From an uncultured bacterium (lineage in GTDB: Bacteria > Cyanobacteriota > Vampirovibrionia > Gastranaerophilales > Gastranaerophilaceae): a stretch of DNA of 27,663 bases. The notes below the pieces were generated by a model that worked only from the letters and a program-made list of their open reading frames with translations, did no database searches and was not told the DNA's origin. Position numbers and translations under genes: made by a program. Positions 1 through 7,339 of this stretch are shown piece after piece. Position 1 is the first letter of the stretch. The number at the start of each line of letters is the position of its first letter. Location: NCBI GenBank assembly GCA_900551675.1, contig URXH01000015.1:1-27663 (forward strand). Direction: 5' to 3'.

Positions 1-774
1 TATAATCTTTCAGAAGCTGATATATTAACAAGAATTCAAAAAGGTAATGTTAATTTAACTTCTTTAATGCTAAGAGATATCGCTAGAAATGGAGCTGATT
101 CAAATCTCTTAAGACAGGGGGCTAGGCCCATATTTACAAATTTTCCACTTGAAACAATAAATGAAGCTAAAGAGCTGCTTGCTCAGTATGACAATGAAGC
201 AGTTAAGCAATTAGAAGAGCAATTGCCTCAATTAAAAATATCACATCCAGTTTTAGGGATATTAGAGAAGACAACGCCACTTAATGCAATAAAAGTTACA
301 CAAATTGATGATTTACTTCCTTCATTTAAGATGTTAAACAGACAGGTGGATGGAACATTAGACCTACGTAATAAAGTAACACAAGTTACCCCACAAGCTA
401 AACCAGTTGTTCAAAAACAAACATCATGGGTTGATGATGTGGTAGCAAAATGGAAAGCAAATATAAAAACACCAAATCCAACATCTAGTATTGTATCATT
501 GCAAACACCTTCTGCACATCAGCAGATACTTGGATTTAATGAGCCAACTGGATATACGCAAATTGCTAATGTTGATATTGATAAAGTCTTTTCAACATTA
601 ACTCATGGAGAAGCTCAACCAAGAGTGGTTAAACCAACAACTCCAGTTTTAGAAAATGTTATTTCAGCAGCTTTACAGAAAGTTCATAAAACACCTGTTG
701 TAAACGCTACTGCTCCAAGAAGTCAAAATATCTCTAAAATTATATGTACAGCACTCAAACATATTAAAATATAA
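1..774 (+). CDS. Unrecognised protein, 3' part only (gene runs off the left edge)
   Basis: The reading frame is open from base 1 to the stop at 772-774, so the gene starts outside the window and only its last 257 codons are visible. An internal ATG at 67 has no convincing ribosome binding site and is unlikely to be the start. The visible protein is rich in Gln, Thr, Pro and Val, with no membrane segment and no domain I recognise. Its N-terminal part (about residues 1-100) looks helical and its C-terminal part looks low-complexity and loosely repetitive. Codon choice (CCA, ACA and TTA common, CCG rare) differs from uvrA or fliI, which may indicate a surface or accessory gene or a different history. 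A strong terminator hairpin follows. Function unknown. Confidence 0.6.
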   Translation, partial: YNLSEADILTRIQKGNVNLTSLMLRDIARNGADSNLLRQGARPIFTNFPLETINEAKELLAQYDNEAVKQLEEQLPQLKISHPVLGILEKTTPLNAIKVTQIDDLLPSFKMLNRQVDGTLDLRNKVTQVTPQAKPVVQKQTSWVDDVVAKWKANIKTPNPTSSIVSLQTPSAHQQILGFNEPTGYTQIANVDIDKVFSTLTHGEAQPRVVKPTTPVLENVISAALQKVHKTPVVNATAPRSQNISKIICTALKHIKI

Positions 775-837
775 ATATTTAAAATTTTTAGCAAATTGTT
801 TAATTATAAGACTTTGTAATTTTAGTAAGAAGGTAAT

Positions 838-873
838 AAAACAGACGATAACAAAAGTCATCGTCTGTTTTAT
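838..873 (+). terminator. Intrinsic terminator after the first gene
   Basis: A 12-bp perfect stem (838-849 with 860-871) has a 10-nt loop. The 3' arm ends in TTTT and is followed by TAT. It lies 64 bp after the stop of the partial gene and would end its transcript. Confidence 0.75.
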
Positions 874-876
874 GGT

Positions 877-893
877 GTCGATGGCGGGACTTG
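877..893 (-). repeat. Fragment of the tRNA-Leu 3' end
   Basis: These 17 bases match the 3' acceptor/T-stem end of the tRNA-Leu gene at 1068-1084 with one mismatch (T for C at the sixth base), in the same orientation. The rest of a tRNA is missing. It could be a scar of tRNA duplication or the outer attachment site of a lost integrated element, since tRNA 3' ends are classic integration sites. Confidence 0.45.
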
Positions 894-1030
894 TCTTGGT
901 CGCTCGCGTTTAACGGCAATTCCGTGTTTTGTTTTCGTGATTTCATCACTCCAAACAAAAACACTCCAGCCTCAGCTCGCTCCCGCTGAACCCGCTAAAA
1001 CGAATTAAAGCCCTCTCCAATCAAGCATAT
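894..1030. other. Structured spacer between tRNA fragment and tRNA-Leu
   Basis: There is no reading frame worth calling here. The stretch is richer in G+C than its surroundings and contains nested inverted repeats. The main one pairs 924-934 with 953-964 (one bulge), and inside it 937-941 pairs with 945-949. It could be a decayed RNA gene, a dispersed repeat or part of a lost element. I do not recognise it. Confidence 0.35.
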
Positions 1031-1031
1031 T

Positions 1032-1063
1032 AAAAAGGGGATAACAAATGTTATCCCCTTTTT
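1032..1063 (-). terminator. Terminator of the tRNA-Leu gene
   Basis: A perfect stem of AAAAAGGGGATAAC with its complement surrounds a 4-nt loop. It lies directly downstream of the tRNA on the minus strand, and the T-rich arm follows the GC core. Both arms end in A/T runs, so it could also stop plus-strand transcription. Confidence 0.8.
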
Positions 1064-1066
1064 AAT

Positions 1067-1148
1067 TGTCGACGGCGGGACTTGAACCCGCACGGGTTTC
1101 CCCACACGCCCCTCAAACGTGCACGTATACCGATTCCGTCACGTCGAC
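1067..1148 (-). tRNA. tRNA-Leu (anticodon GAG)
   Basis: The minus strand folds as a class II tRNA. The 7-bp acceptor stem GTCGACG pairs with CGTCGAC, followed by discriminator A at 1067. The D-arm contains GGAATCGGTA, the anticodon stem is CACGT/GCGTG with loop TTGAGGG giving GAG, there is a long variable arm, and the T-arm carries GGTTCAAGTCC. The long variable arm and A73 fit leucine. The 3' CCA is not encoded. A terminator follows 4 bp downstream. Confidence 0.95.
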
Positions 1149-1242
1149 ACAAATTAATTATTAAATTTTCAATATAAATATCCTAACACAAACATTTTAT
1201 TTTGTAAATTTAAAATCTTTATATGTAAAAAATTTTTTTATA

Positions 1243-1251
1243 TGCAATAAT
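1243..1251 (+). promoter_or_regulatory. Possible extended -10 for a leaderless uvrA transcript
   Basis: TGC-AATAAT resembles an extended -10 element and ends 6 nt before the uvrA ATG. No Shine-Dalgarno sequence precedes that ATG. Transcription would start at or within a base or two of the start codon. No good -35 is visible, and the whole region is AT-rich, so chance matches are likely. Confidence 0.3.
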
Positions 1252-1257
1252 ATAATT

Positions 1258-4095
1258 ATGCTTGACACGATTATTATAAAAGGCGCAAAAGAACATAATT
1301 TAAAGGATATTTCGCTTCAATTGCCGAAAAATGAATTAATAGTCTTTACAGGCGTTTCGGGGTCGGGAAAATCCTCTCTGGCTTTTGATACGATTTTCGC
1401 GGAAGGTCAGAGACGTTATATTGAAAGCCTTTCAACTTATGCAAGACAATTCCTCGGGCAAATGGACAAACCTAATGTCGATTATATAGACGGGCTTTCG
1501 CCTGCAATTTCTATTGACCAAAAATCAACAAGCAATAACCCTAGATCTACTGTGGGTACTGTTACAGAAATTTATGATTATTTAAGATTATTATACGCAC
1601 GTGTCGGAACACCTTACTGCCCGCAGTGCGGTGAAAAAATTAAACCGCAGACAATAGATGAAATTGTTTCAAGCATTTTAAAACTGGGCGAAGGTGTTAA
1701 AATTCAAATTTTAGCTCCTGTTGCGAGAGGTAAAAAGGGTGAATTTTCTTCAACATTTGAAGAGTTAAGGCAAGAAGGATTTGTCCGTGTAAAAGTTGAC
1801 GGTGAAATTTATAATCTTGATGAAGATGAAATTGAGCTGGCAAAAACTAAAAAACATGATATTTCTGTAGTTGTTGACAGAATTGTCGTAAAAGAATCCG
1901 CACAATCCCGTATTGCCGACAGTGTTCAAATTGCTCTGAAAAAAGCTGACGGAGTGGCAGTTGTTGATGTTGTCGGAGACAAAGAAATTGTATACAGTGA
2001 AAAGCTTGCTTGCCCGAAATGTAATTTGAGCTTTGAAGAACTTGCGCCGAGAATTTTTTCTTTCAATGCGCCATACGGAGCCTGCGAAAGATGTTCGGGA
2101 CTCGGTGCTGATTTTGTTATAGATCCGGATTTAATTGTTCCTGATAGAAAAAAATCTCTAAAAGACGGTGCTATTTATCCATGGTCAAAGGCCTCTACAC
2201 AATATTATGATGATGTTTTAAAGTCAGTTTGTGCGCATTTTAATATAGATATGAAAAAGCCTTTTGAAGAATTATCAGAAAAAGAACAAAAAATAATTCT
2301 TTACGGATGCGATGATATTATAAAGTTTACGGTAATGCGTTTTGGAACACACCGTTACGAAACGAAATACAGAAAATTCGACGGGGTAATTCCGTTTCTT
2401 GAAAAACGTTATAACGAATCAAACGGCGAATACTGGCGTGAAGAAATTGAAAAATATATGACAACAACGCCATGTCCTGCCTGCCATGGCGCACGATTAA
2501 AACCTTTTCCGCTTGCTGTTAAAATTAAAGACAAAAACATTTATGAGTTTACACTCATGCCGATTGATGAAGAACTGGAATTTGTATCTGAACTGTATCT
2601 TGAATTGAGTGAATTTCAGCTTCATATCGCAAAACAAATCTTAGATGAAATCAGGGCGCGTCTGAGATTTTTAAAAGATGTCGGTTTAAGTTATCTTGAT
2701 CTTGCAAGAAGGGCAGGAACTTTATCCGGCGGAGAGGCACAGCGAATAAGGCTGGCAACACAAATAGGAAGCGGTTTGTCAGGTGTTTTGTATGTCCTTG
2801 ATGAACCGTCAATAGGACTTCATCAGCGAGATAACGACAGGTTGATTAAAACTCTTATAAAACTTCGTAATCTCGGCAATACTTTAATTGTCGTGGAACA
2901 CGATGAAGACACAATAAGAAATGCGGATTATATTGTTGATATAGGACCAAAAGCAGGTATAAACGGCGGTAAAGTAATTGCCTGCGGTTCAGTTCAGGAT
3001 ATTATCGATGCAAAAGATTCTATTACGGGAAAATATTTGAGCGGAGAAAAATATATTCCTATTCCTGAAAAAGTCAGAGAAGGCAACGGGCATTTTCTTC
3101 ATGTAAAAAATGCACATATAAACAACTTAAAAAATATAGATGTTGATATTCCGCTCGGCAAAATTGTGTGTCTTACAGGTGTTTCAGGTTCTGGAAAATC
3201 CTCTTTAATGCAGGATTTGATATATGAATATGCTCTGCATAAACTTCGCGGAAATAAACCAAAACCTCAAGGAATAGATGAAATTACGGGTTTTGAAAAC
3301 ATTGATAAAATAATTGCCATAGACCAATCCCCTATAGGAAGAACACCGCGTTCAAACCCTGCAACTTATACTGATTTATTTACACATATAAGGGAATTGT
3401 ATTCTAAAACAAATGAAGCTAAATTACGCGGATATAAACCCGGAAGATTCAGCTTTAACGTAAAAGGCGGGCGCTGTGAGGCCTGTAAAGGCGACGGGGT
3501 TATAAAAATTGAGATGAATTTTTTGTCAGATGTCTATGTAAAATGTGATGTCTGCAAAGGGAAACGATACAACCGTGAAACTTTGGAAGTTAAATATAAA
3601 GGTAAGACAATTTCAGATGTTCTTGATATGAGTGTTAAAGAAGCACTGGAATTTTTCGACAGTATTCCTGCAATTAAAAATAAACTCCAAACATTAAATG
3701 ATGTTGGTCTGGATTATATGAAGCTCGGGCAGAGTGCGACAACCCTTTCAGGCGGTGAAGCGCAGAGAATTAAACTTGCATCAGAACTCAATAAACGTTC
3801 AACAGGAAAAACTCTCTATCTGTTGGATGAGCCGTCAGTAGGACTTCACTGGTACGATTTGGACAAACTTATAAAAATTCTCCAGCAGCTTGCTGATCAA
3901 GGTAATACTGTTCTTGTAATAGAACATAATCTTGATTTTATAAAAATTGCCGATCATATTATTGATTTGGGTCCTGAAGGCGGTATCGGAGGCGGTCAGG
4001 TAATTGCTCAAGGAACGCCTCTTGAAGTTTCTAAATGCAAAAAATCTTATACAGGGCAGTATCTCAAACCTATATTGACAAATTCCGTAAAATAA
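1258..4095 (+). CDS. uvrA: UvrA, excinuclease ABC subunit A
   Basis: This is the damage-recognition ATPase of nucleotide excision repair. It acts as a dimer and loads UvrB onto lesions in the cytoplasm. The 945 residues match the usual length of about 940. The two ABC modules are complete: Walker A GVSGSGKS at residues 32-39 and again near 641, signature LSGGEAQR near 489 and 830, and Walker B VLDEPS / LLDEPS after each signature. The zinc modules are present, with CxxC pairs beginning at C252 and C740 (CEAC...CDVC), plus extra cysteine pairs (CPQC, CPAC) also seen in family members. The ATG at 1258 has no Shine-Dalgarno sequence, and an AT-rich -10-like box lies immediately upstream. The next gene begins 33 bp after the stop, so co-transcription is likely. 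Identification is secure. Confidence 0.98.
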   Translation: MLDTIIIKGAKEHNLKDISLQLPKNELIVFTGVSGSGKSSLAFDTIFAEGQRRYIESLSTYARQFLGQMDKPNVDYIDGLSPAISIDQKSTSNNPRSTVGTVTEIYDYLRLLYARVGTPYCPQCGEKIKPQTIDEIVSSILKLGEGVKIQILAPVARGKKGEFSSTFEELRQEGFVRVKVDGEIYNLDEDEIELAKTKKHDISVVVDRIVVKESAQSRIADSVQIALKKADGVAVVDVVGDKEIVYSEKLACPKCNLSFEELAPRIFSFNAPYGACERCSGLGADFVIDPDLIVPDRKKSLKDGAIYPWSKASTQYYDDVLKSVCAHFNIDMKKPFEELSEKEQKIILYGCDDIIKFTVMRFGTHRYETKYRKFDGVIPFLEKRYNESNGEYWREEIEKYMTTTPCPACHGARLKPFPLAVKIKDKNIYEFTLMPIDEELEFVSELYLELSEFQLHIAKQILDEIRARLRFLKDVGLSYLDLARRAGTLSGGEAQRIRLATQIGSGLSGVLYVLDEPSIGLHQRDNDRLIKTLIKLRNLGNTLIVVEHDEDTIRNADYIVDIGPKAGINGGKVIACGSVQDIIDAKDSITGKYLSGEKYIPIPEKVREGNGHFLHVKNAHINNLKNIDVDIPLGKIVCLTGVSGSGKSSLMQDLIYEYALHKLRGNKPKPQGIDEITGFENIDKIIAIDQSPIGRTPRSNPATYTDLFTHIRELYSKTNEAKLRGYKPGRFSFNVKGGRCEACKGDGVIKIEMNFLSDVYVKCDVCKGKRYNRETLEVKYKGKTISDVLDMSVKEALEFFDSIPAIKNKLQTLNDVGLDYMKLGQSATTLSGGEAQRIKLASELNKRSTGKTLYLLDEPSVGLHWYDLDKLIKILQQLADQGNTVLVIEHNLDFIKIADHIIDLGPEGGIGGGQVIAQGTPLEVSKCKKSYTGQYLKPILTNSVK

Positions 4096-4127
4096 TTTAT
4101 TTTCTTATAAAAGGAAAGTTGGTTATA

Positions 4128-4796
4128 ATGAAGAAGTTATTATATATATTCTTACTATCAGGCTTATTATGCCAGCCTGTATTTGCAAAAGCCGTTTCTG
4201 TACAGGCAATGGAAGATTTCACGACTGAAAAACCGCCGGAGGCTATGTATGTCAAAATTCTTGAAGATATTATACTTGATGAAACCTTATCTTTTAAAAA
4301 CGGCGATATTATAGAAGGTAAAGTTGTTGATGTAACTGATCCCAAACGTTTGAAAAGGAATGCTACTTTTTCTTTTGTCCCCGTCAGTTACAGAAATTCT
4401 AGCGGTGAGACAATAGAGATAAGAGGTTATTATCCTGCTAAATATACCACAAAATTGAATAAAGGACAGCTTGCCAAAACTGCGGCGCTCGGTGTTGGCA
4501 ATTTTTTCGTAAAAGGTCTGTCTCTAGGGTACAGTGCGGTGGAAGGTGCTGTTAAAAATGAAAAAGACAACCGTTTTAAATCAAGCGTAAATGAAGTTTA
4601 TGAGGACTCTCCGTTTTCTTATGTAGAAAAAGGCGGTGAAATAGTTATAAAAAAAGATCAGGTATTTTATTTGAATTTTAAGGTAAAAGATGAACCGGAT
4701 GAAGATGAGCTCCCGAATTATGAATATAAGGAATTAGATGCAGATGAGCTTGCGGCTCCCGTGGACACTAATGAAACGTACGAAGGTGAAGAATAA
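4128..4796 (+). CDS. Secreted protein of unknown function (paralog of the next gene)
   Basis: I chose the ATG at 4128, which gives 222 residues, because the protein then begins with a clear signal peptide: Lys-Lys, a hydrophobic core (LLYIFLLSGLL) and a likely cut after VFA. The upstream extension in the same frame overlaps the end of uvrA and has no signal character. The mature part reads VQAMEDF...PPEAMYVKIL, then G-D-I-I-E-G-K-V-V-D-V, then F-V-P-V, then E-I-R-G-Y-Y-P-A-K. This pattern recurs in the following gene. A glycine-rich segment (AALGVGNFFVKG) could be amphipathic or membrane-active. The C-terminus is very acidic. Function unknown; a beta-rich envelope protein is plausible. Confidence 0.8.
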   Translation: MKKLLYIFLLSGLLCQPVFAKAVSVQAMEDFTTEKPPEAMYVKILEDIILDETLSFKNGDIIEGKVVDVTDPKRLKRNATFSFVPVSYRNSSGETIEIRGYYPAKYTTKLNKGQLAKTAALGVGNFFVKGLSLGYSAVEGAVKNEKDNRFKSSVNEVYEDSPFSYVEKGGEIVIKKDQVFYLNFKVKDEPDEDELPNYEYKELDADELAAPVDTNETYEGEE

Positions 4797-4817
4797 TATA
4801 CCTGTTATATAATATGA

Positions 4818-4846
4818 TTGACGTATTCGGCAAATTATGGTATTAT
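4818..4846 (+). promoter_or_regulatory. Sigma-70-type promoter for the gene at 4875
   Basis: TTGACG (4818-4823) and TATTAT (4841-4846) are separated by exactly 17 bp. Each box differs from consensus at one position. Transcription would start near 4853, followed by a GGAG ribosome binding site and the ATG at 4875. Confidence 0.75.
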
Positions 4847-4874
4847 CCTCTTATAGCAATTCGGAGATAAAAAA

Positions 4875-5507
4875 ATGAAAAAAATATTATTTATTATTGC
4901 ATTACTTACAGGTCTTTCAATTATGCCGGCTGAAGCTAAAACTACACCGGTTCAGACATTGCAGGATTTTTCTATTTCAAATCCTTCGCAGACTTTGCTT
5001 ATTAAAATTTTATCAAATGTTCAGCTGAATAAAGATACAATGCTTCATGAAGGTTATTATGTTTTGGGCCAGATTATGGATGTATCTAATTCAACATTTG
5101 TGTTTATGCCTATAAAGTTTCAGAATTTCCATAATGAAGTTTTTGAAATAAAAGGCAATTACCCTGCTAAATTTGTAGAAATGATTGATACGGCAGACAA
5201 AAAGGCGCAAAACGGCATTATCCCTAAAGATTCTAAATTTTTACTGGATTTTGTAATAGCTGAAGAAACTCCGAATACTGAAATCAGCGATAAGTATAAA
5301 AATATGGGTACTCCGGAAAACGGAATTTCTGCCGTTGTAAACCAGTCTGAACCTGTATTGTATGACGGAACTATTCCGCAGACTATGAAAGATTTCCCGG
5401 GGATTAAACTAAATTCTTTTGATAACGGAAGCAACTTTAATATTCCTAAGAAATTGATTATTGAGGCAAATCCTAAAGAAATTAATATAAATAATTTGAA
5501 ATATTAA
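4875..5507 (+). CDS. Secreted protein of unknown function (paralog of the preceding gene)
   Basis: The protein has 210 residues with a signal peptide (KK, then ILFIIALLTGLSI, likely cut after AEA). The start is supported by GGAG 9 nt upstream and by its own promoter. The first 110 mature residues follow the same plan as the upstream neighbour: VQTLQDF, LIKIL, G-Q-I-M-D-V, F-V-F-M-P, E-I-K-G-N-Y-P-A-K. The glycine-rich insert of the neighbour is missing, and the C-terminal half differs (Asn-, Pro- and Ile-rich). The pair probably arose by tandem duplication and then diverged. The separate promoter suggests separate control. No catalytic motif is visible. A strong bidirectional terminator follows. 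Confidence 0.8.
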   Translation: MKKILFIIALLTGLSIMPAEAKTTPVQTLQDFSISNPSQTLLIKILSNVQLNKDTMLHEGYYVLGQIMDVSNSTFVFMPIKFQNFHNEVFEIKGNYPAKFVEMIDTADKKAQNGIIPKDSKFLLDFVIAEETPNTEISDKYKNMGTPENGISAVVNQSEPVLYDGTIPQTMKDFPGIKLNSFDNGSNFNIPKKLIIEANPKEININNLKY

Positions 5508-5527
5508 TTTTTTAGAAATATTTATGT

Positions 5528-5564
5528 AAAAAACGGGTTATAAATCAATTATAACCCGTTTTTT
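5528..5564. terminator. Bidirectional terminator between convergent genes
   Basis: A 16-bp perfect stem (5528-5543 with 5549-5564) has a GC core CGGGTTATAA and six A / six T at the ends, so it can terminate from both directions. It serves the secreted protein on the plus strand and the 46-residue gene on the minus strand. Confidence 0.85.
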
Positions 5565-5583
5565 ATGTTACACTAATTGAGAC

Positions 5584-5724
5584 CTAAACTTCAACAGTTG
5601 TTTTAATTTTCCCGTCGCCTTCAAGAATAATTTCGGTATCTTTGCCGTTTTCTGATATAATGAGACGTGTTTTTTCAACATCATTTTCTGTAAAACGGGA
5701 AATTTCTTTAATTTTCAAATCCAT
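5584..5724 (-). CDS. Small 46-residue protein of unknown function
   Basis: A short minus-strand frame runs from ATG at 5724 to TAG at 5584-5586. The ribosome binding site AAAGGA lies 7 nt before the ATG. A good promoter sits about 30-60 bp upstream and a strong terminator follows the stop. The product begins MDLKIKEISRF and ends DGKIKTTVEV. It is charged, lacks Cys, and alternates Ile/Lys as in a small beta-hairpin protein. It has no signal peptide or membrane segment. Complete expression signals around such a short frame argue that it is real. I do not recognise the family. Confidence 0.6.
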   Translation of the reverse strand: MDLKIKEISRFTENDVEKTRLIISENGKDTEIILEGDGKIKTTVEV

Positions 5725-5755
5725 ATATAATCCTTTCAAGCTTGTGCTTATCTTT

Positions 5756-5783
5756 ATGATAACAGATTTTACAGGAATTTCAA
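5756..5783 (-). promoter_or_regulatory. Promoter of the 46-residue gene
   Basis: On the minus strand, TTGAAA (5778-5783) and TATCAT (5756-5761) are 16 bp apart. The start point would be near 5749, giving a 25-nt leader that contains AAAGGA before the ATG at 5724. Confidence 0.6.
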
Positions 5784-5814
5784 CCCTCTTGAGAATTAGT
5801 GTTAAAAAAAGTTA

Positions 5815-6141
5815 TTATTTTACTTGATTTAGATAATCTTTAGGGAATGCCCAGCCGTTATATTGTATTAATGCAGTACAGTAGTTTGGTTGAGATGCGG
5901 TATGACAACCAAATTTACTATTATGTTTCAGTTCCTCTTCATTATAATCGCGTAGTACGTAGGGTTGGATAATCGAAGCGTTCCCACCATTTCGGTTATT
6001 CTGAATAGGATAAATTCTTTCGCCTGACGGCTCGGAATGACTTATGTTTACTTCCTCCCTCATTAGGGATGGTCGGGTCGGGTAACAATCAGAACTTCTA
6101 ACAAGCTCCTCTTCTCTGTCCTTCGGCCACCATCTCCCCAA
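5815..6141 (-). pseudogene. Probable fossil of a type IV pilin-like gene (3' end kept)
   Basis: The minus-strand frame is open, but its first two thirds translate dispersed repeats and contain no pilin hydrophobic helix. The last 30 or so residues (two Cys, then CTALIQYNGWAFPKDY near the end) look like the C-terminus of pilin-like proteins of this lineage; that comparison is from memory. Upstream in the same orientation, at 6168-6280, lies the leader block that also precedes the intact prepilin gene near 12.5 kb. A pilin gene that lost its middle would explain both ends. It could instead be a silent 3' cassette. There is no ribosome binding site for the open frame. Confidence 0.4.
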
Positions 6142-6160
6142 AGGGCGAGGGGGAATGTAG
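6100..6160. repeat. C/G-rich palindromic intergenic repeat
   Basis: The stretch contains CTGTCCTTCGG followed by CACCATCTCCCC and AAAGGGCGAGGGGG. A related string (CTGTCCTTCGGACACC then CTCTCCCC) occurs at 27628-27652. It is short, GC-rich and partly self-complementary, like dispersed bacterial intergenic palindromes. Confidence 0.5.
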
Positions 6161-6167
6161 CCGCTGC

Positions 6168-6280
6168 ATTCAACACCTTAGTACTTTTACAATACTTCCT
6201 ACAGCCTTAGAACCGCAGTATCTTAGTATCTTACAAGCCCTGCAAACCCTGTCTAAAATGTATCCTGTCGCGGGGGGGGG
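6168..6280 (-). repeat. Pilin leader repeat, copy 1, ending in nine G
   Basis: This copy is near-identical over about 110 bp to 12625-12746, apart from a short insertion in the other copy and scattered substitutions. Both copies lie upstream of pilin-like sequence on the minus strand and both end (plus strand) in a run of nine G. The minus strand contains repeats of CTAAG(G) about 19-24 nt apart. Confidence 0.8.
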
Positions 6281-6299
6281 CTTTAATTGCCATTTTTAT

Positions 6300-6332
6300 A
6301 AAAAAGAGGACTATATTAGTCCTCTTTTTTTT
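6300..6332. terminator. Terminator after tsf
   Basis: The stem GAGGACTA (6306-6313) pairs with TAGTCCTC (6317-6324) around a 3-nt loop, flanked by A and T runs on both sides. It lies 20 bp beyond the tsf stop on the minus strand and ends the rpsB-tsf transcript. Confidence 0.85.
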
Positions 6333-6351
6333 ATGTTTTTTTTTGTATTAA

Positions 6352-7215
6352 TTAGCCTTTAATCTGGCTCATAACTTCATCAGCAAAATTTTCCTGACGT
6401 TTTTCAAGACCTTCGCCAAGCATATATCTTGTGAAAGCTTTGATTGTTAATTTGCCTTCAATTAATTGTCCTACTGTCATATCAGGATTTTTAATGAACG
6501 GCTGTTCAAGAAGAACTCTGTGTGAAAGAAGTTTGTTAACTCTGCCTTCAACAATTTTGGCTCTGATTTGTTCAGGTTTCTTTTGAAGATCTTCTTTACC
6601 CATTTCGATTTCTGTTTCATGATCGATAACAGATTGCGGAATTTCATCTCTTGTGATAAATTCAGGAGCTGAAGATGCAATATGCAAGCAGATATCATTC
6701 ATCAATTCAGCATCATTTTTATCAGTTTGGATTAAAACACCGATTTTCCCGTTGTGGATATATGTTGCGGTATTGCCTTCGTAGCGTACAAATCTTCTGA
6801 AAGTGATTTTTTCGCCTATAGAAGCGATTTTTTCTTTAATAACTTCTGAAATTACTTTACCGCATTTGGGGCAAGTAGAAGATAACAATGCGTCAACGTC
6901 TGCAGGATTTGTTTTTGCAACAACTTCTGCAAGTCCGTTAGATAATTCTTTGAATTCTTCGTTTTTAGCAACGAAGTCTGTTTCGCAGTTAACTTCAACC
7001 ATAGCTCCGCAGTCTGCTTGTACATAAGATGCAACAAGCCCTTCTGCAGCAATTCTGCCCATTTTTTTATCAGCAGAAGCCATACCTTTCTGGCGGAGTA
7101 CTTCCATTGCTTTTTCCATATCTCCATCGGTTTCAACAAGTGCTTTTTTAGCATCCATCATGCCGGCACCTGTTTTGTCGCGGAGTTCTTTTACCATTTG
7201 AGCTGTAATATTCAT
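6352..7215 (-). CDS. tsf: Translation elongation factor Ts
   Basis: EF-Ts releases GDP from EF-Tu during protein synthesis in the cytoplasm. The protein has 287 residues, a normal length. The N-terminal UBA-like domain (VKELRDKTGAGMMDAKKAL) is followed by the EF-Tu contact motif TDFVAKN near residue 80. The paired Tsf domains and C-terminal module (residues about 200-287) complete the usual architecture. The start ATG has AAGGAG 8 nt upstream. An unusual CPKC pair sits near residue 113, where many EF-Ts proteins have no cysteines; it may bind a metal or be neutral. The gene follows rpsB with a 124-bp spacer that holds a tandem repeat. Identification is secure. Confidence 0.97.
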   Translation of the reverse strand: MNITAQMVKELRDKTGAGMMDAKKALVETDGDMEKAMEVLRQKGMASADKKMGRIAAEGLVASYVQADCGAMVEVNCETDFVAKNEEFKELSNGLAEVVAKTNPADVDALLSSTCPKCGKVISEVIKEKIASIGEKITFRRFVRYEGNTATYIHNGKIGVLIQTDKNDAELMNDICLHIASSAPEFITRDEIPQSVIDHETEIEMGKEDLQKKPEQIRAKIVEGRVNKLLSHRVLLEQPFIKNPDMTVGQLIEGKLTIKAFTRYMLGEGLEKRQENFADEVMSQIKG

Positions 7216-7269
7216 TATAATCTCCTTATTTATCGGAAGTCAGGAGGTACAGATGTCAGGATGTCAAGC

Positions 7270-7297
7270 TTATATCTTATATCTTATATCTTATATC
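7270..7297. repeat. Four tandem copies of a 7-bp repeat in the rpsB-tsf spacer
   Basis: The unit TTATATC is repeated four times exactly. The array is flanked by imperfect inverted arms (about 7235-7268 and 7300-7327, containing TCAGGAGG / CCTCC and GTCAGGATGTC-like strings). The same CTTCCTGACATCC vocabulary reappears at 27603-27615, so the flanks may be a dispersed repeat. Confidence 0.8.
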
Positions 7298-7339
7298 CGG
7301 CTTGCCTTCCTGTTTTCCTGTCCTCCGATCTTCTTGTAA

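Noticed and set aside
7270..7297. CRISPR-like array
   Set aside because: The units are 7 bp, contiguous and without spacers. No CRISPR array or cas gene is present in the window.
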